11,011 nt of DNA from Spirochaetaceae bacterium (GCA_003246505.1 QKAI01000462.1:1-11011); one strand, 5' to 3'; positions 5,134-11,011 are shown, counted from the stretch's first letter. Numbers and translations: made by a program. Notes: generated from the letters alone by a model not told the origin.

Positions 5134-5634
5134 ATGGCAAAGATTGCTGTTATCTTCGGTTCCACAACCGGTAATACCCGGGCTGCCGCAGAGAGGATCG
5201 CCGAAGCCCTTGGTGGTGTCGATCTTATTCCTGCGGACCGGAAAGGACTTTCCCTTTTAAGCGGATACGATGTTCTTCTCCTGGGATCTTCAACCTGGGG
5301 CTTCGGCGAACTTCAGGATGACTGGGAGGTTCTGGCCGGAGAGCTCGGGGCTCTTGACCTCCGGGGGAAAAGGGTCTCATTTTTCGGGACCGGAGACCAG
5401 GAGGGTTACGGGGACACCTATGCGGACGCCCTGGGAATCCTTTACGACGCCCTGGCCGATACGGGGGCTGAATTCATAGGTTCCTGGCCGACCGAGGGAT
5501 ATACATTCACCGAATCCCGGGCCGTGAGGGGGGGATCCTTCATCGGCCTGGCCCTGGATGAGGATAACCAGGCCGATCTGACCGCGGACAGGATTGACCG
5601 GTGGGTTTCCCTGATCAGGGAAAGCACGGGCTGA
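5134..5634 (+). CDS. fldA: Long-chain flavodoxin
   Basis: 166-aa FMN-binding electron carrier that substitutes for ferredoxin under iron limitation, for instance in pyruvate metabolism or in reducing radical-SAM enzymes such as PflA. The phosphate-binding loop is GSTTGNT (residues 9-15). W55 in SSTWGFGELQDDW and Y92 in GTGDQEGYGDTY are the residues expected to flank the flavin ring. The C-terminal half (GLALDEDNQADL) closely resembles cyanobacterial and enterobacterial long-chain flavodoxins. ATG 5134 is used, with AAAGGAG (5118-5124) nine bases upstream and overlapping the DUF2023 stop; the frame extends further upstream only as overlap with DUF2023. Its stop is 3 bp from that of the convergent phosphatase gene. 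Confidence 0.96.
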   Translation: MAKIAVIFGSTTGNTRAAAERIAEALGGVDLIPADRKGLSLLSGYDVLLLGSSTWGFGELQDDWEVLAGELGALDLRGKRVSFFGTGDQEGYGDTYADALGILYDALADTGAEFIGSWPTEGYTFTESRAVRGGSFIGLALDEDNQADLTADRIDRWVSLIRESTG

Positions 5635-5637
5635 CAC

Positions 5638-6198
5638 CTAGGCGAGGCGTCTGACCTCTCCCGTTTCAAGATGGGGGAGGGATCGGTGCCTGCGGGCTTC
5701 CTTTCCCAGAAAGAACGTCTGTCCTATCTGGAGGGCGTCCCCGTGGGATACGAGGAGGATGTCCCTGCCGGAATAGTTACTTTCCAGTTCCCCCACCAGA
5801 TCGGCAATCCGGTTCCGGACCTCATCGGGGGATTCCACATCCCCCTCCCTGTTGGCCCCGTTTTCCGCGTCCCGTTCCCAGACCCTATGGTAACAGCTGT
5901 CGTCCTGACCGTCGTAACGGCCGAAGAAGCGCTCCCGCAGGCGCACATCCTCCCGGGGGAGGGGGCAGCCCAGTATCTCCGCCGCCAGGCGGGCCGTTTC
6001 CCTGGCCCTGAGGAAATCGGAGGTGATGATAAGGGTATCAGTTCCCAGGGGCGAACGGCCGACTCCCCCCTCCACCTGCTTCCGCCCGAGGGGGGTGAGG
6101 CCCCACTTTACCGTTCCCTCGCCGGGATGGCTGACGATTTTCCCCGCTTCGTTGGCCTCGGAGCGGCCGTGGCGCAGGGCGTAATACCGGTTATTCAA
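5638..6198 (-). CDS. Histidine phosphatase (phosphoglycerate mutase-like) family protein
   Basis: 186-aa member of the branch-1 histidine acid phosphatase superfamily. The RHG motif is at residues 9-11 (ALRHGRSEAN), H10 being the predicted phospho-acceptor. R66 in SDFLRARETA, E89 in RLRERFFGRYDG and H152 in LLVSHGD complete the catalytic set. The protein is shorter than dPGM (~230-250 aa), so it is more likely a broad or small-molecule phosphatase than a glycolytic mutase; the substrate is not determinable. The start is TTG at 6198, with AGGGAAGG about eight bases upstream, overlapping the stop of the preceding membrane-protein gene by 8 bp; this suggests translational coupling. A GTG/ATG start further in would remove the N-terminal strand before RHG. 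Confidence 0.9.
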   Translation of the reverse strand: MNNRYYALRHGRSEANEAGKIVSHPGEGTVKWGLTPLGRKQVEGGVGRSPLGTDTLIITSDFLRARETARLAAEILGCPLPREDVRLRERFFGRYDGQDDSCYHRVWERDAENGANREGDVESPDEVRNRIADLVGELESNYSGRDILLVSHGDALQIGQTFFLGKEARRHRSLPHLETGEVRRLA

Positions 6199-7009
6199 GG
6201 CCGAAGCCTTCCCTCTTTATCCTCTGGTTGAAGTACATGTTCACCGTAAAGCAGCTCTGGAGTCCTATGGTGAAGACCGCCACGGGAAGGTTCAGAATAA
6301 AATGGACCGACGTGGTCAGAAGGGACGAATTGCTGTCCGAAGGGATGATCAGGCGGGCCAGGAAATTCAACAGGGGCGTGGTAAGGGTATCGATGCCGAA
6401 GAAGATCAGCATGAAGACGATCCAGTAGCCGGCGATCTTCCAGAACTCCCCCCTTATGAGGAGGAGGGAGCGGCGGAGCGACTCCCGGGCCGAGGTCTCC
6501 TCCTCGAAGACGAGCACCGGATAGAGGAGGGAGAGAAAAACGGCCACCACCAGGGATCCGATGATCAGGGCGAAGACCCCCGCCATGAGAAGGAGGGAGG
6601 AGAGCAGGGTGGCCAGAAGCATGGTCACGTATCGGCCCGTCCCTCTCCGCAGGGAATCGAGGATGTTCCATTCCCTCTCCCTTATGAAAAAGGTTTTCAC
6701 CGCCAGATCGGTCACGACGAACTGGAACAGGGGATTGATCAGAATCATGGCCCCGATGGTCAGGGCGTAGGGCCCGACTCGGAAGGAGGCCAGAATGTCC
6801 CCGGTCATATCCGACCCGTACAGGGGGAGGGCGTTGAAGAAATCCCCGTTGGAGGTGAACATGTAATCCATCAGAAGGGTGGTGACGAGGGAATAGAGGG
6901 CTACCGGCAGGATGAAGGGGATGAAATTTTTCACCGTCATCCGAAAGGAGTGGTCCAGCAGCTGGCCGAGGGTGTGGGCGTTCAGTGATGTATCCATGGC
7001 AATCATCAT
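6191..7009 (-). CDS. Multi-spanning inner-membrane protein of unknown function
   Basis: 272-aa integral membrane protein. By hydrophobicity it has about six helices: residues ~29-50, ~78-103, ~126-147, ~149-167, ~188-212 and ~232-257, with a basic loop between helices 2 and 3 (IREREWNILDSLRRGTGRY). The amphipathic N-terminus (LGQLLDHSFRMTVKNF) followed by helix pairs resembles YciC/GPDP-membrane-domain-like proteins, where such an N-terminus precedes each repeat, but I cannot assign a family with confidence. The start is uncertain: ATGs at 7009, 7006 and 6997 are all possible and none has a clear Shine-Dalgarno; a run of nine T (plus strand 7016-7024) lies just upstream. Overlaps the phosphatase gene by 8 bp, so they form an operon. 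Confidence 0.8.
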   Translation of the reverse strand: MMIAMDTSLNAHTLGQLLDHSFRMTVKNFIPFILPVALYSLVTTLLMDYMFTSNGDFFNALPLYGSDMTGDILASFRVGPYALTIGAMILINPLFQFVVTDLAVKTFFIREREWNILDSLRRGTGRYVTMLLATLLSSLLLMAGVFALIIGSLVVAVFLSLLYPVLVFEEETSARESLRRSLLLIRGEFWKIAGYWIVFMLIFFGIDTLTTPLLNFLARLIIPSDSNSSLLTTSVHFILNLPVAVFTIGLQSCFTVNMYFNQRIKREGFGLE

Positions 7010-7031
7010 AGACTATTTTTTTTTCCGGGGG

Positions 7032-7060
7032 AAGACAGATCGGTGAAAGACGGCTATACT
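7032..7060 (+). promoter_or_regulatory. Possible promoter of the VOC gene
   Basis: AAGACA (7032-7037, 4/6) and TATACT (7055-7060, 5/6) with a 17-bp spacer on the plus strand; the predicted start near 7067 gives a ~25-nt leader with a strong GGAGGAG site (7080-7086). I found no convincing promoter for the divergent membrane-protein gene in the same 82-bp gap. Confidence 0.45.
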
Positions 7061-7091
7061 GAACCGGTAATGACCAAAGGGAGGAGATGAC

Positions 7092-8144
7092 ATGTCCTAC
7101 GTGATCGGCGGAATTCAGCAGCTGGGGGTGGGGACTCCCGACGAACAGGGATCCTGCGGGTGGTACGCCCGGGTTTTCGGAATGACCACTCCCATCTTCC
7201 GGGAAGCCGCCCCGGCCCCCTTCATGACCCGCTACACCGGAGGGGAAGTCCAGTCACGGTCCGCCACCCTGGCCATCAATCTCCAGGGGGGGAGCGGCTT
7301 TGAGATCTGGCAGTACACGAGCCGCAAAACGGTCATGCCCGCTTCTCCGGTCCTCGCGGGGGATCTGGGGATTCTCTACGGCAAGATCAAGGCGATCGAT
7401 CTGGAGGGCGCCTTCGGCCGGATGAAGGGGGAGGGCGTTGAGATCCTGTCCCCCTCCGTCCTTCCCCTGCCCGACGGGAGGGGCTGTTTCTATATACGCG
7501 ATCCCTGGGGCAATATTTTCCAGGTCCTGGAGGACAACGACTTCTTCCAGCCCGGGAAGTTTCCCACCGGCGGTCCCTGCGGGGCCGTCATCGGCGTCAC
7601 GGACTGCGACCGGTCCCTGTCCTTCTACCGGGATCTTCTGGGCTACGACCTGGTCATAGATGACGTGACCGGCAGCTTCGCCGATATGGCCGTCCTGCCC
7701 GGCGGGGAGGGACGGTTCCGCCGTATCCTCCTGACCCACTCCCAGCCGCCCCGGGGGCCCTTCGCCCCCGTCTTCGGCACCAGCTACATCGAACTGATCC
7801 AGAGCCTGGACAGAAAGGGGGAGAGGATCTTCCGGGACCGGTTCTGGGGCGACGGGGGCTTCATACATCTCTGCTTTGATATTCTGGGCATGGCCGATCT
7901 GAAAGGGGCCTGCGAAAGGGCGGGCCACCCCTTTACGGTGGACAGCGCCGACTCCTTCAACATGGGGGAAGCGGCGGGACATTTCACCTACATTGAGGAT
8001 CCGGACGGTACGCTCATCGAGTTCGTGGAAACCCACAAGATCCCCCTTATGAAGAAATGGAACTGGTACCTGGACCTGAAGAAGAGGGGAGGGAAGCCCC
8101 TGCCCCGGTGGATGCTCCGGATGCTCAAGACGAACAGATATTAG
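7092..8144 (+). CDS. Two-domain VOC-superfamily (glyoxalase/dioxygenase-like) protein
   Basis: 350-aa protein with two vicinal-oxygen-chelate modules, about residues 6-148 and 162-313, plus a short basic tail. In the second domain H259 (GFIHLCFDI) and E310 (DPDGTLIEFVE) sit where VOC metal ligands are expected. The equivalent end of the first domain reads DPWGNIFQVLED, with Q144 at the Glu position and no matching His near GIQQLGVGTPD, so the first domain may be structural or bind a different ligand. Two-domain architecture is seen in extradiol dioxygenases and several uncharacterised lyase-like proteins; the substrate cannot be named. ATG 7092 has GGAGGAG five bases upstream. Monocistronic, followed by a terminator at 8152-8180. 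Confidence 0.9.
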   Translation: MSYVIGGIQQLGVGTPDEQGSCGWYARVFGMTTPIFREAAPAPFMTRYTGGEVQSRSATLAINLQGGSGFEIWQYTSRKTVMPASPVLAGDLGILYGKIKAIDLEGAFGRMKGEGVEILSPSVLPLPDGRGCFYIRDPWGNIFQVLEDNDFFQPGKFPTGGPCGAVIGVTDCDRSLSFYRDLLGYDLVIDDVTGSFADMAVLPGGEGRFRRILLTHSQPPRGPFAPVFGTSYIELIQSLDRKGERIFRDRFWGDGGFIHLCFDILGMADLKGACERAGHPFTVDSADSFNMGEAAGHFTYIEDPDGTLIEFVETHKIPLMKKWNWYLDLKKRGGKPLPRWMLRMLKTNRY

Positions 8145-8151
8145 GGAAGGC

Positions 8152-8180
8152 AAAAAAAAGCCGGTCTTATACCGGCTTTT
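8152..8180. terminator. Bidirectional intrinsic terminator
   Basis: AAAAGCCGGT (8156-8165), loop CTTAT, ACCGGCTTTT (8171-8180): a perfect 10-bp stem preceded by further A residues (run of eight A, 8152-8159). Plus-strand reading ends the VOC mRNA with U4. Minus-strand reading gives the stem followed by eight U, the stronger direction, although no annotated minus-strand gene lies upstream of it; see the 8152-8343 unit. Confidence 0.85.
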
Positions 8181-8226
8181 GTGCTGATCGGTGTTGCTCC
8201 CTAAGAAGGTCGCCGATTCAGTTCTC

Positions 8227-8266
8227 ATTCAATTCCCCCTGTCTCCCACAGGAGCAGGGATTGAAT
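8227..8266. repeat. Long imperfect inverted repeat in the VOC-DUF2147 gap
   Basis: ATTCAAT (8227-8233) pairs with ATTGAAT (8260-8266); inside, CCC pairs with GGG and CCTGT (8238-8242) with ACAGG (8248-8252) around CTCCC, with one single-base and one four-base bulge. About 15 paired positions in 40 bases, and no T-run, so it is a structure element of the transcript rather than a terminator. Confidence 0.6.
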
Positions 8267-8320
8267 CTATAATTGTCTGTCCCGGGTCTTCCGGGTCCGC
8301 ATTCTGGGTGGTACTGACAA
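8267..8320 (-). CDS. Possible 17-aa basic peptide ORF
   Basis: A TTG start at 8320 follows the near-perfect ribosome binding site GGAGGTGAT with six bases after GGAGG, and encodes a 17-residue peptide with five Arg and one Lys (M/L-SVPPRMRTRKTRDRQL), ending in TAG at 8267-8269. The extended complementarity to the 16S rRNA 3' end is the main reason to list it. An overlapping 40-codon ATG frame from 8340 (Cys- and Gly-rich) lacks a ribosome binding site. Either could be real or neither; no homology is recognised. Confidence 0.25.
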   Translation of the reverse strand: MSVPPRMRTRKTRDRQL

Positions 8321-8371
8321 CTATCACCTCCCTTATTCATGCTATTATAAGTTTAGACCTGACTGTGGGGT

Positions 8372-8400
8372 TTGTCAAATTTTTATGATGAAATTATTAT
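8372..8400 (+). promoter_or_regulatory. Promoter of the DUF2147 gene
   Basis: TTGTCA (8372-8377, 5/6) and TATTAT (8395-8400, 5/6) with a 17-bp spacer; predicted start about 8407 and a 32-nt leader containing AAGGAG (8427-8432). The -35 is inside TTTGTCAAA, so the opposite strand carries a consensus TTGACA at 8373-8378, used by the putative minus-strand unit. Confidence 0.6.
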
Positions 8401-8438
8401 GGAGATTTTAGCCGCCCGGTGCGGTAAAGGAGTATTTT

Positions 8439-8936
8439 ATGAAACGTTATTTTCTGTTGGGTTTTCTGCTGTTCGCCGCCGGATTGGCCGGGGCCCAGGA
8501 CATCACCGGCTACTGGAAGACGATCGACGACGTGACCGGTGAGGTCAAGTCCATCTGCGCCGTCTATGAGAAGGGGGGGAAGATTTTCGGCCGTATCCTG
8601 GTCATCTTTGAGGAAGGGGCCTATCTGGAGGATTTCCGGAACCCCGCCAAGGTGGCCGAAGAGGTGGCCGGATCTCCCTTCTACTGCGGGCTGGACTTCA
8701 TCTGGGACATGGAAAAATCCGGATCCCACTATAAAAAGGGAACCATCATGGATCCGGAGAACGGAAAGAAGTACTCCTGCGAAATGTGGCGCGAGGGGGC
8801 GAATCTTCTGGTGCGCGGCAAGATCGGCCCCTTCGGCCGGAATCAGACCTGGGTTCCCGTGGACGGCTCCGAGGGAACCCCCGCCGGCCTGACCCTTCCC
8901 GCCCTGAGCAGTTTCACTCCGGTCATTCCGGACTGA
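8439..8936 (+). CDS. Exported DUF2147-family protein
   Basis: 165-aa protein with a classical Sec signal peptide (residues 1-19, MKRYFLLGFLLFAAGLAGA, cleavage before QD), hence periplasmic or exported. The mature part carries the DUF2147 pattern: ITGYWKTIDDVTGEVKS near the N-terminus, YEKGGKIFGRI, a central FIWDMEKSGSHYKKGTIMDPENGKKYSCEMW and VRGKIGPFGRNQTWV. In many DUF2147 proteins the middle has a CxxC pair; here single cysteines remain (in KSICAVY, FYCGL, YSCEM). The fold is thought to be a small beta-barrel; function unknown. ATG 8439 is six bases after AAGGAG. Its last 14 bp overlap the convergent methyltransferase gene. Confidence 0.92.
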   Translation: MKRYFLLGFLLFAAGLAGAQDITGYWKTIDDVTGEVKSICAVYEKGGKIFGRILVIFEEGAYLEDFRNPAKVAEEVAGSPFYCGLDFIWDMEKSGSHYKKGTIMDPENGKKYSCEMWREGANLLVRGKIGPFGRNQTWVPVDGSEGTPAGLTLPALSSFTPVIPD

Positions 8937-10320
8937 TCCCTCCCCGGAATTTTTTCAGGGGCAGCAGCTTCATCGTTCCCGGCTGGGCGAAGGACCGGGA
9001 ACGGGATTCGGAGAGTAGTGCCGCCCGGCGGCGCATCTCCGGGCTGTTGAGCAGGGCGCACAGGTAATCCGCCTCCTCCCGGCTGGCGCAGGCGATATAG
9101 CCGTGCATGGCCTGATTGGGGATGGCACCGGTGATGACCGCCGCCTCCAGCTGTTTCGCTCCCATGGCCCGCCAGACCACCTTCCAGGGGGCGAAGGTAT
9201 AGGGGCCCACGCCGAAAAGGGCGTACCAGGTTTTTTTCGCGAAACGGGATTTCCGGCCCTTCAGGATCTTTTTGTTCTTCTTCAGATAGGCCCAGACCCG
9301 GGGATACTCCTTCTCCAGAACGTCCTCTCCCAGTATCCGTCCCTCCCGGTCGTAGGGGAGCAGAACCCAGCGGCTCGGCTCCGCCCGGTTCTCCCCCACG
9401 TCGCCGCTCCGCAGCAGGGGATGGAGCAGCTCCTCCTCCAGACCGGGCTTTTCATCGAAGAAAAAGACCCCGTTCGCCCCCAGGGTGTTTATTCCCTGCC
9501 GGATGGGGTAATCCGATCCCCCCTCTCCCTCCAGCTCCCTTTCCACCAGGAGTCCCCCCCGATTCACCAGGAAGGCGGGACCCCCCTGTTTCTCGTAAAC
9601 CAGGGGGTAGGCCGTTTCCCCCCCCCGGGTGCCCAGAAGGTAGAAGCAGGCCCGGCTGGTATGGGTGAAGGCCTCCGCATGGGAGATGTCCACGGCCCTC
9701 TCCGCCCGGATGCCGGGAAAGCGGCGGAACGCCTCGGTCGCCCTGTTCCCCTTGAGCAGGGAGCGGGGCAGAACCACGGCGAATCGCCCTCCCATTTTCA
9801 GGTAGCGGTTGATCGAGTGGTAGAATATCAGGCCCGCCACGTCCCCCCGGCTTTCGCCGAGAAGCAGGGAAAAACTCTTCTTCACGGGCATATACTCCAT
9901 CCAGAGGGGGCGGATCTTCTCCCTGTATTCTGGAGTGAGGTCTGTGTAATTGACGAAGGGGGGATTCCCCAGGTAGAGATCGCAGGGGGGAATGGGGAAC
10001 TCCTCCAGCAGTATGTCCCCGGGGTAGTAGTGCACGTTGGGATAGTCCCGGGTCACCGGTTCCACCGCTTCGAAGATGGTGCGGTTCCGTTCCACCCCGT
10101 AGAACTGGATGTGTCCGTATTTCCGGGCCAGGGGCAGGAGGAAATTCCCCGAGCCCGCCGCCGTATCCACCACGGAGCCGATCCGCGAGTAGTCGAACCG
10201 TCCGGCGATCTCCCGGACCACGTGGGCGCCGGTGAAGAAGATCCCCTCCCGCTTCCTCGTTTCCCTGTCGATCCGGCTCTCTATGGCAGTCAGATCCCTC
10301 TCTCCCGTTTCAGATGACAT
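8923..10320 (-). CDS. N6-adenine-specific DNA methyltransferase (class I, NPPF-type)
   Basis: 465-aa SAM-dependent methyltransferase. Motif X-like KREGIFFT (residues 23-30), SAM-binding motif I VVDTAAGSGNF (50-60), acidic VERN (76-79) and catalytic motif IV NPPF (119-122) are in the order of gamma-class adenine methylases (TaqI/Eco57I type). The C-terminal ~200 residues, containing a WYALFGVG...TFAPWKVVWRAMG segment and a LLNSP block, resemble a TaqI-type target-recognition domain. No restriction endonuclease is visible, so it may be solitary or have a partner outside the window. ATG 10320 is preferred: a promoter with consensus -35 starts transcription within about 3 bases of it. Starts at 10401 (SD AAGGGA upstream) or 10437 add up to 39 residues without recognisable motifs. 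Confidence 0.88.
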   Translation of the reverse strand: MSSETGERDLTAIESRIDRETRKREGIFFTGAHVVREIAGRFDYSRIGSVVDTAAGSGNFLLPLARKYGHIQFYGVERNRTIFEAVEPVTRDYPNVHYYPGDILLEEFPIPPCDLYLGNPPFVNYTDLTPEYREKIRPLWMEYMPVKKSFSLLLGESRGDVAGLIFYHSINRYLKMGGRFAVVLPRSLLKGNRATEAFRRFPGIRAERAVDISHAEAFTHTSRACFYLLGTRGGETAYPLVYEKQGGPAFLVNRGGLLVERELEGEGGSDYPIRQGINTLGANGVFFFDEKPGLEEELLHPLLRSGDVGENRAEPSRWVLLPYDREGRILGEDVLEKEYPRVWAYLKKNKKILKGRKSRFAKKTWYALFGVGPYTFAPWKVVWRAMGAKQLEAAVITGAIPNQAMHGYIACASREEADYLCALLNSPEMRRRAALLSESRSRSFAQPGTMKLLPLKKFRGGISPE

Positions 10321-10329
10321 ATGCCGATC

Positions 10330-10358
10330 AGGATAGTTCAGCTCCGCCGGGCTGTCAA
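10330..10358 (-). promoter_or_regulatory. Promoter of the methyltransferase gene
   Basis: Minus strand: consensus -35 TTGACA (10353-10358), 17-bp spacer, -10 TATCCT (10330-10335, 4/6). The expected start at about 10322-10323 leaves a 0-3 nt leader before ATG 10320, and there is no Shine-Dalgarno close to that ATG. Confidence 0.5.
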
Positions 10359-10365
10359 CATCCCC

Positions 10366-10394
10366 TTGATGTTGAAGGGACCGGTTGGTACAAT
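10366..10394 (+). promoter_or_regulatory. Promoter of the phosphorylase-family gene
   Basis: Plus strand: TTGATG (10366-10371, 4/6) and TACAAT (10389-10394, 5/6) with a 17-bp spacer. The expected start is 10400-10402, at the ATG itself. Its -35 is only 7 bp from that of the divergent methyltransferase promoter. Confidence 0.5.
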
Positions 10395-10399
10395 GGGCC

Positions 10400-11011
10400 A
10401 TGGCAGTTCCCTTATATCCGGACAAACTCAAGGGCACGGAAATTACCGGCCCCGGCCCCTGGGCCGACTATATGCGAAGCCAGGGGCGGTATGCCGATTT
10501 TCAGGCGCCCCCCCTCATGATCTTCACCTGGCAGAAATCCCTCTTCTCCTGGATCAAATCCCGCTATGCCCAGAAAGGGCTGCGGGATTTTCCCGGGGAG
10601 GTGATCCTCCTGAACGGACGGCTCTCCCACGAGGGTTACGGAGAAGGGGGCGATCCCGCGGTGGGAGTGGCCTTTGGCTTCGGCATCGGTGCTCCGGCGG
10701 CGGTCTTCATGATGGAGGCCCTGGCCGCTCTGGGGGTCCGCCGTTTCCTGGGGCTGGGGACGGCGGGCGGCCTGGGAGGGGGAGCCCTCTCCCCCGCCGT
10801 GGGGGATGTGGTTCTGGCGGATCGGGCCTTACGGGACGAGGGGACCAGTTACCACTACCTTCCCGAGGGGAGGGAAGCCCTGCCCGACCGGGGGGAGACG
10901 GAACGCCTGGGGGGACTTCTCGCCGGGAAGGGTTACTCTCTGCTCCGGGGGCCGGTCTGGTCCACGGACGCCTTTTACCGGGAGACCGGGGAGGAGCTCG
11001 CCTACCATCTC
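10400..11011 (+). CDS. Nucleoside phosphorylase family protein (PNP/UDP type), 3'-truncated by window end
   Basis: 204 codons are visible and the frame is open at the window end. The family normally cleaves purine or pyrimidine ribonucleosides with phosphate. Visible signatures: GVAFGFGIGAPAAVFMMEAL (residues 89-108), the glycine-rich GLGTAGGL (118-125), GDVVLADRALRDEGTSYHYLP, which strongly recalls uridine phosphorylases, and VWSTDAFYRET near the window end. The N-terminal ~65 residues (including WQKSLFSWIK) are not something I recognise. ATG 10400 is chosen; it lies in CCATGG and has no ribosome binding site but coincides with the predicted transcript start. An in-frame TTG at 10385, five bases after GAAGGG, is an alternative adding five residues. 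Substrate specificity is open because the C-terminal half is missing. Confidence 0.85.
   Translation, partial: MAVPLYPDKLKGTEITGPGPWADYMRSQGRYADFQAPPLMIFTWQKSLFSWIKSRYAQKGLRDFPGEVILLNGRLSHEGYGEGGDPAVGVAFGFGIGAPAAVFMMEALAALGVRRFLGLGTAGGLGGGALSPAVGDVVLADRALRDEGTSYHYLPEGREALPDRGETERLGGLLAGKGYSLLRGPVWSTDAFYRETGEELAYHL

Larger units (their letters stand above)
8152..8343 (-). ncRNA. Putative minus-strand small RNA / small-peptide transcript (~190 nt)
   Basis: The 294-bp gap between the VOC and DUF2147 genes has a minus-strand promoter (TTGACA at 8373-8378, 17 bp, TAAACT at 8350-8355; a consensus TATAAT also lies at 8344-8349) and ends at the U8 side of the 8152-8180 terminator. Within it are a hairpin from the GACCCGG direct repeat (CCCGG-AAGAC-CCGGG, about 8281-8297) and a long imperfect hairpin at 8227-8266 (ATTCAAT/ATTGAAT outer stem, CCTGT/ACAGG inner stem). 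A very strong Shine-Dalgarno, GGAGGTGAT, precedes a TTG start (8320). The unit therefore looks transcribed and structured. I do not recognise a known RNA family. Confidence 0.4.

Noticed and set aside
8191..8388. Plus-strand 65-codon frame in the VOC-DUF2147 gap
   Set aside because: No ATG or ribosome binding site at its start, and it overlaps the inverted repeats and promoters on both strands.
9103..10317. Plus-strand 404-codon frame antisense to the methyltransferase
   Set aside because: The minus strand carries ordered methyltransferase motifs; the plus product is Pro/Gly/His-rich shadow sequence.
1..11011. CRISPR array, tRNA, insertion sequence or phage remnant
   Set aside because: No regularly spaced repeats, tRNA T-loop signature, terminal inverted repeats with transposase, or integrase-like frame was seen on either strand.

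Overview
The window reads as chromosomal DNA from a GC-rich (roughly 60 percent by eye), fermentative, anaerobic or facultative bacterium that copes with oxygen and iron stress. It carries a glycyl-radical pyruvate formate-lyase, a DUF5320 protein typical of anaerobes, a DUF2023-flavodoxin pair and several TTG starts. A free-living spirochaete would fit, but that is inference; there is no rRNA, tRNA or other taxonomic anchor here. Coding density is high, and there is no insertion sequence, CRISPR array or phage gene.

Layout. (1) 1-2892, plus strand: pyruvate formate-lyase (5' end cut by the window edge) and its radical-SAM activase, 12 bp apart. (2) 2899-5634, an iron/peroxide block: a 2-Cys peroxiredoxin (minus); a divergent intergenic region whose plus-strand promoter and intrinsic terminator delimit an apparent ~140-nt small RNA; a DUF5320 protein (minus); a Fur-family repressor (minus); then DUF2023 and a long-chain flavodoxin (plus). 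Two nearly identical 19-21 bp Fur-type palindromes lie just upstream of fur and of the DUF5320 gene. A 13-bp piece of the same operator sits on the -10/start of the small-RNA promoter, and a DtxR/IdeR-like box precedes the flavodoxin operon. (3) 5638-7009, minus strand: a six-helix membrane protein overlapped by a histidine-phosphatase gene. (4) 7092-8144, plus: a two-domain VOC protein ending at a bidirectional terminator. (5) 8145-8438: a gene-free gap that seems to hold a second, minus-strand small transcription unit. (6) 8439-8936: an exported DUF2147 protein, convergent with an N6-adenine DNA methyltransferase (minus). (7) From 10400: a nucleoside-phosphorylase-family gene, divergent from the methyltransferase and cut by the window end. 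Both divergent promoters point to (nearly) leaderless mRNAs.

How it fits together. The centre looks like an iron-sparing and peroxide-defence module. A Fur/PerR-like repressor appears to control itself, a small Gly/Cys-rich protein and probably a small RNA. Flavodoxin, which replaces ferredoxin when iron is short, has its own metal-regulator-like box. The neighbouring activase needs a [4Fe-4S] cluster and PFL is destroyed by oxygen, so placement next to this module makes physiological sense, although no direct regulatory site was seen at pfl (its promoter lies outside the window). The most novel candidate is the RyhB-like Fur-linked small RNA at about 3622-3763. All regulatory assignments come from reading the sequence alone.
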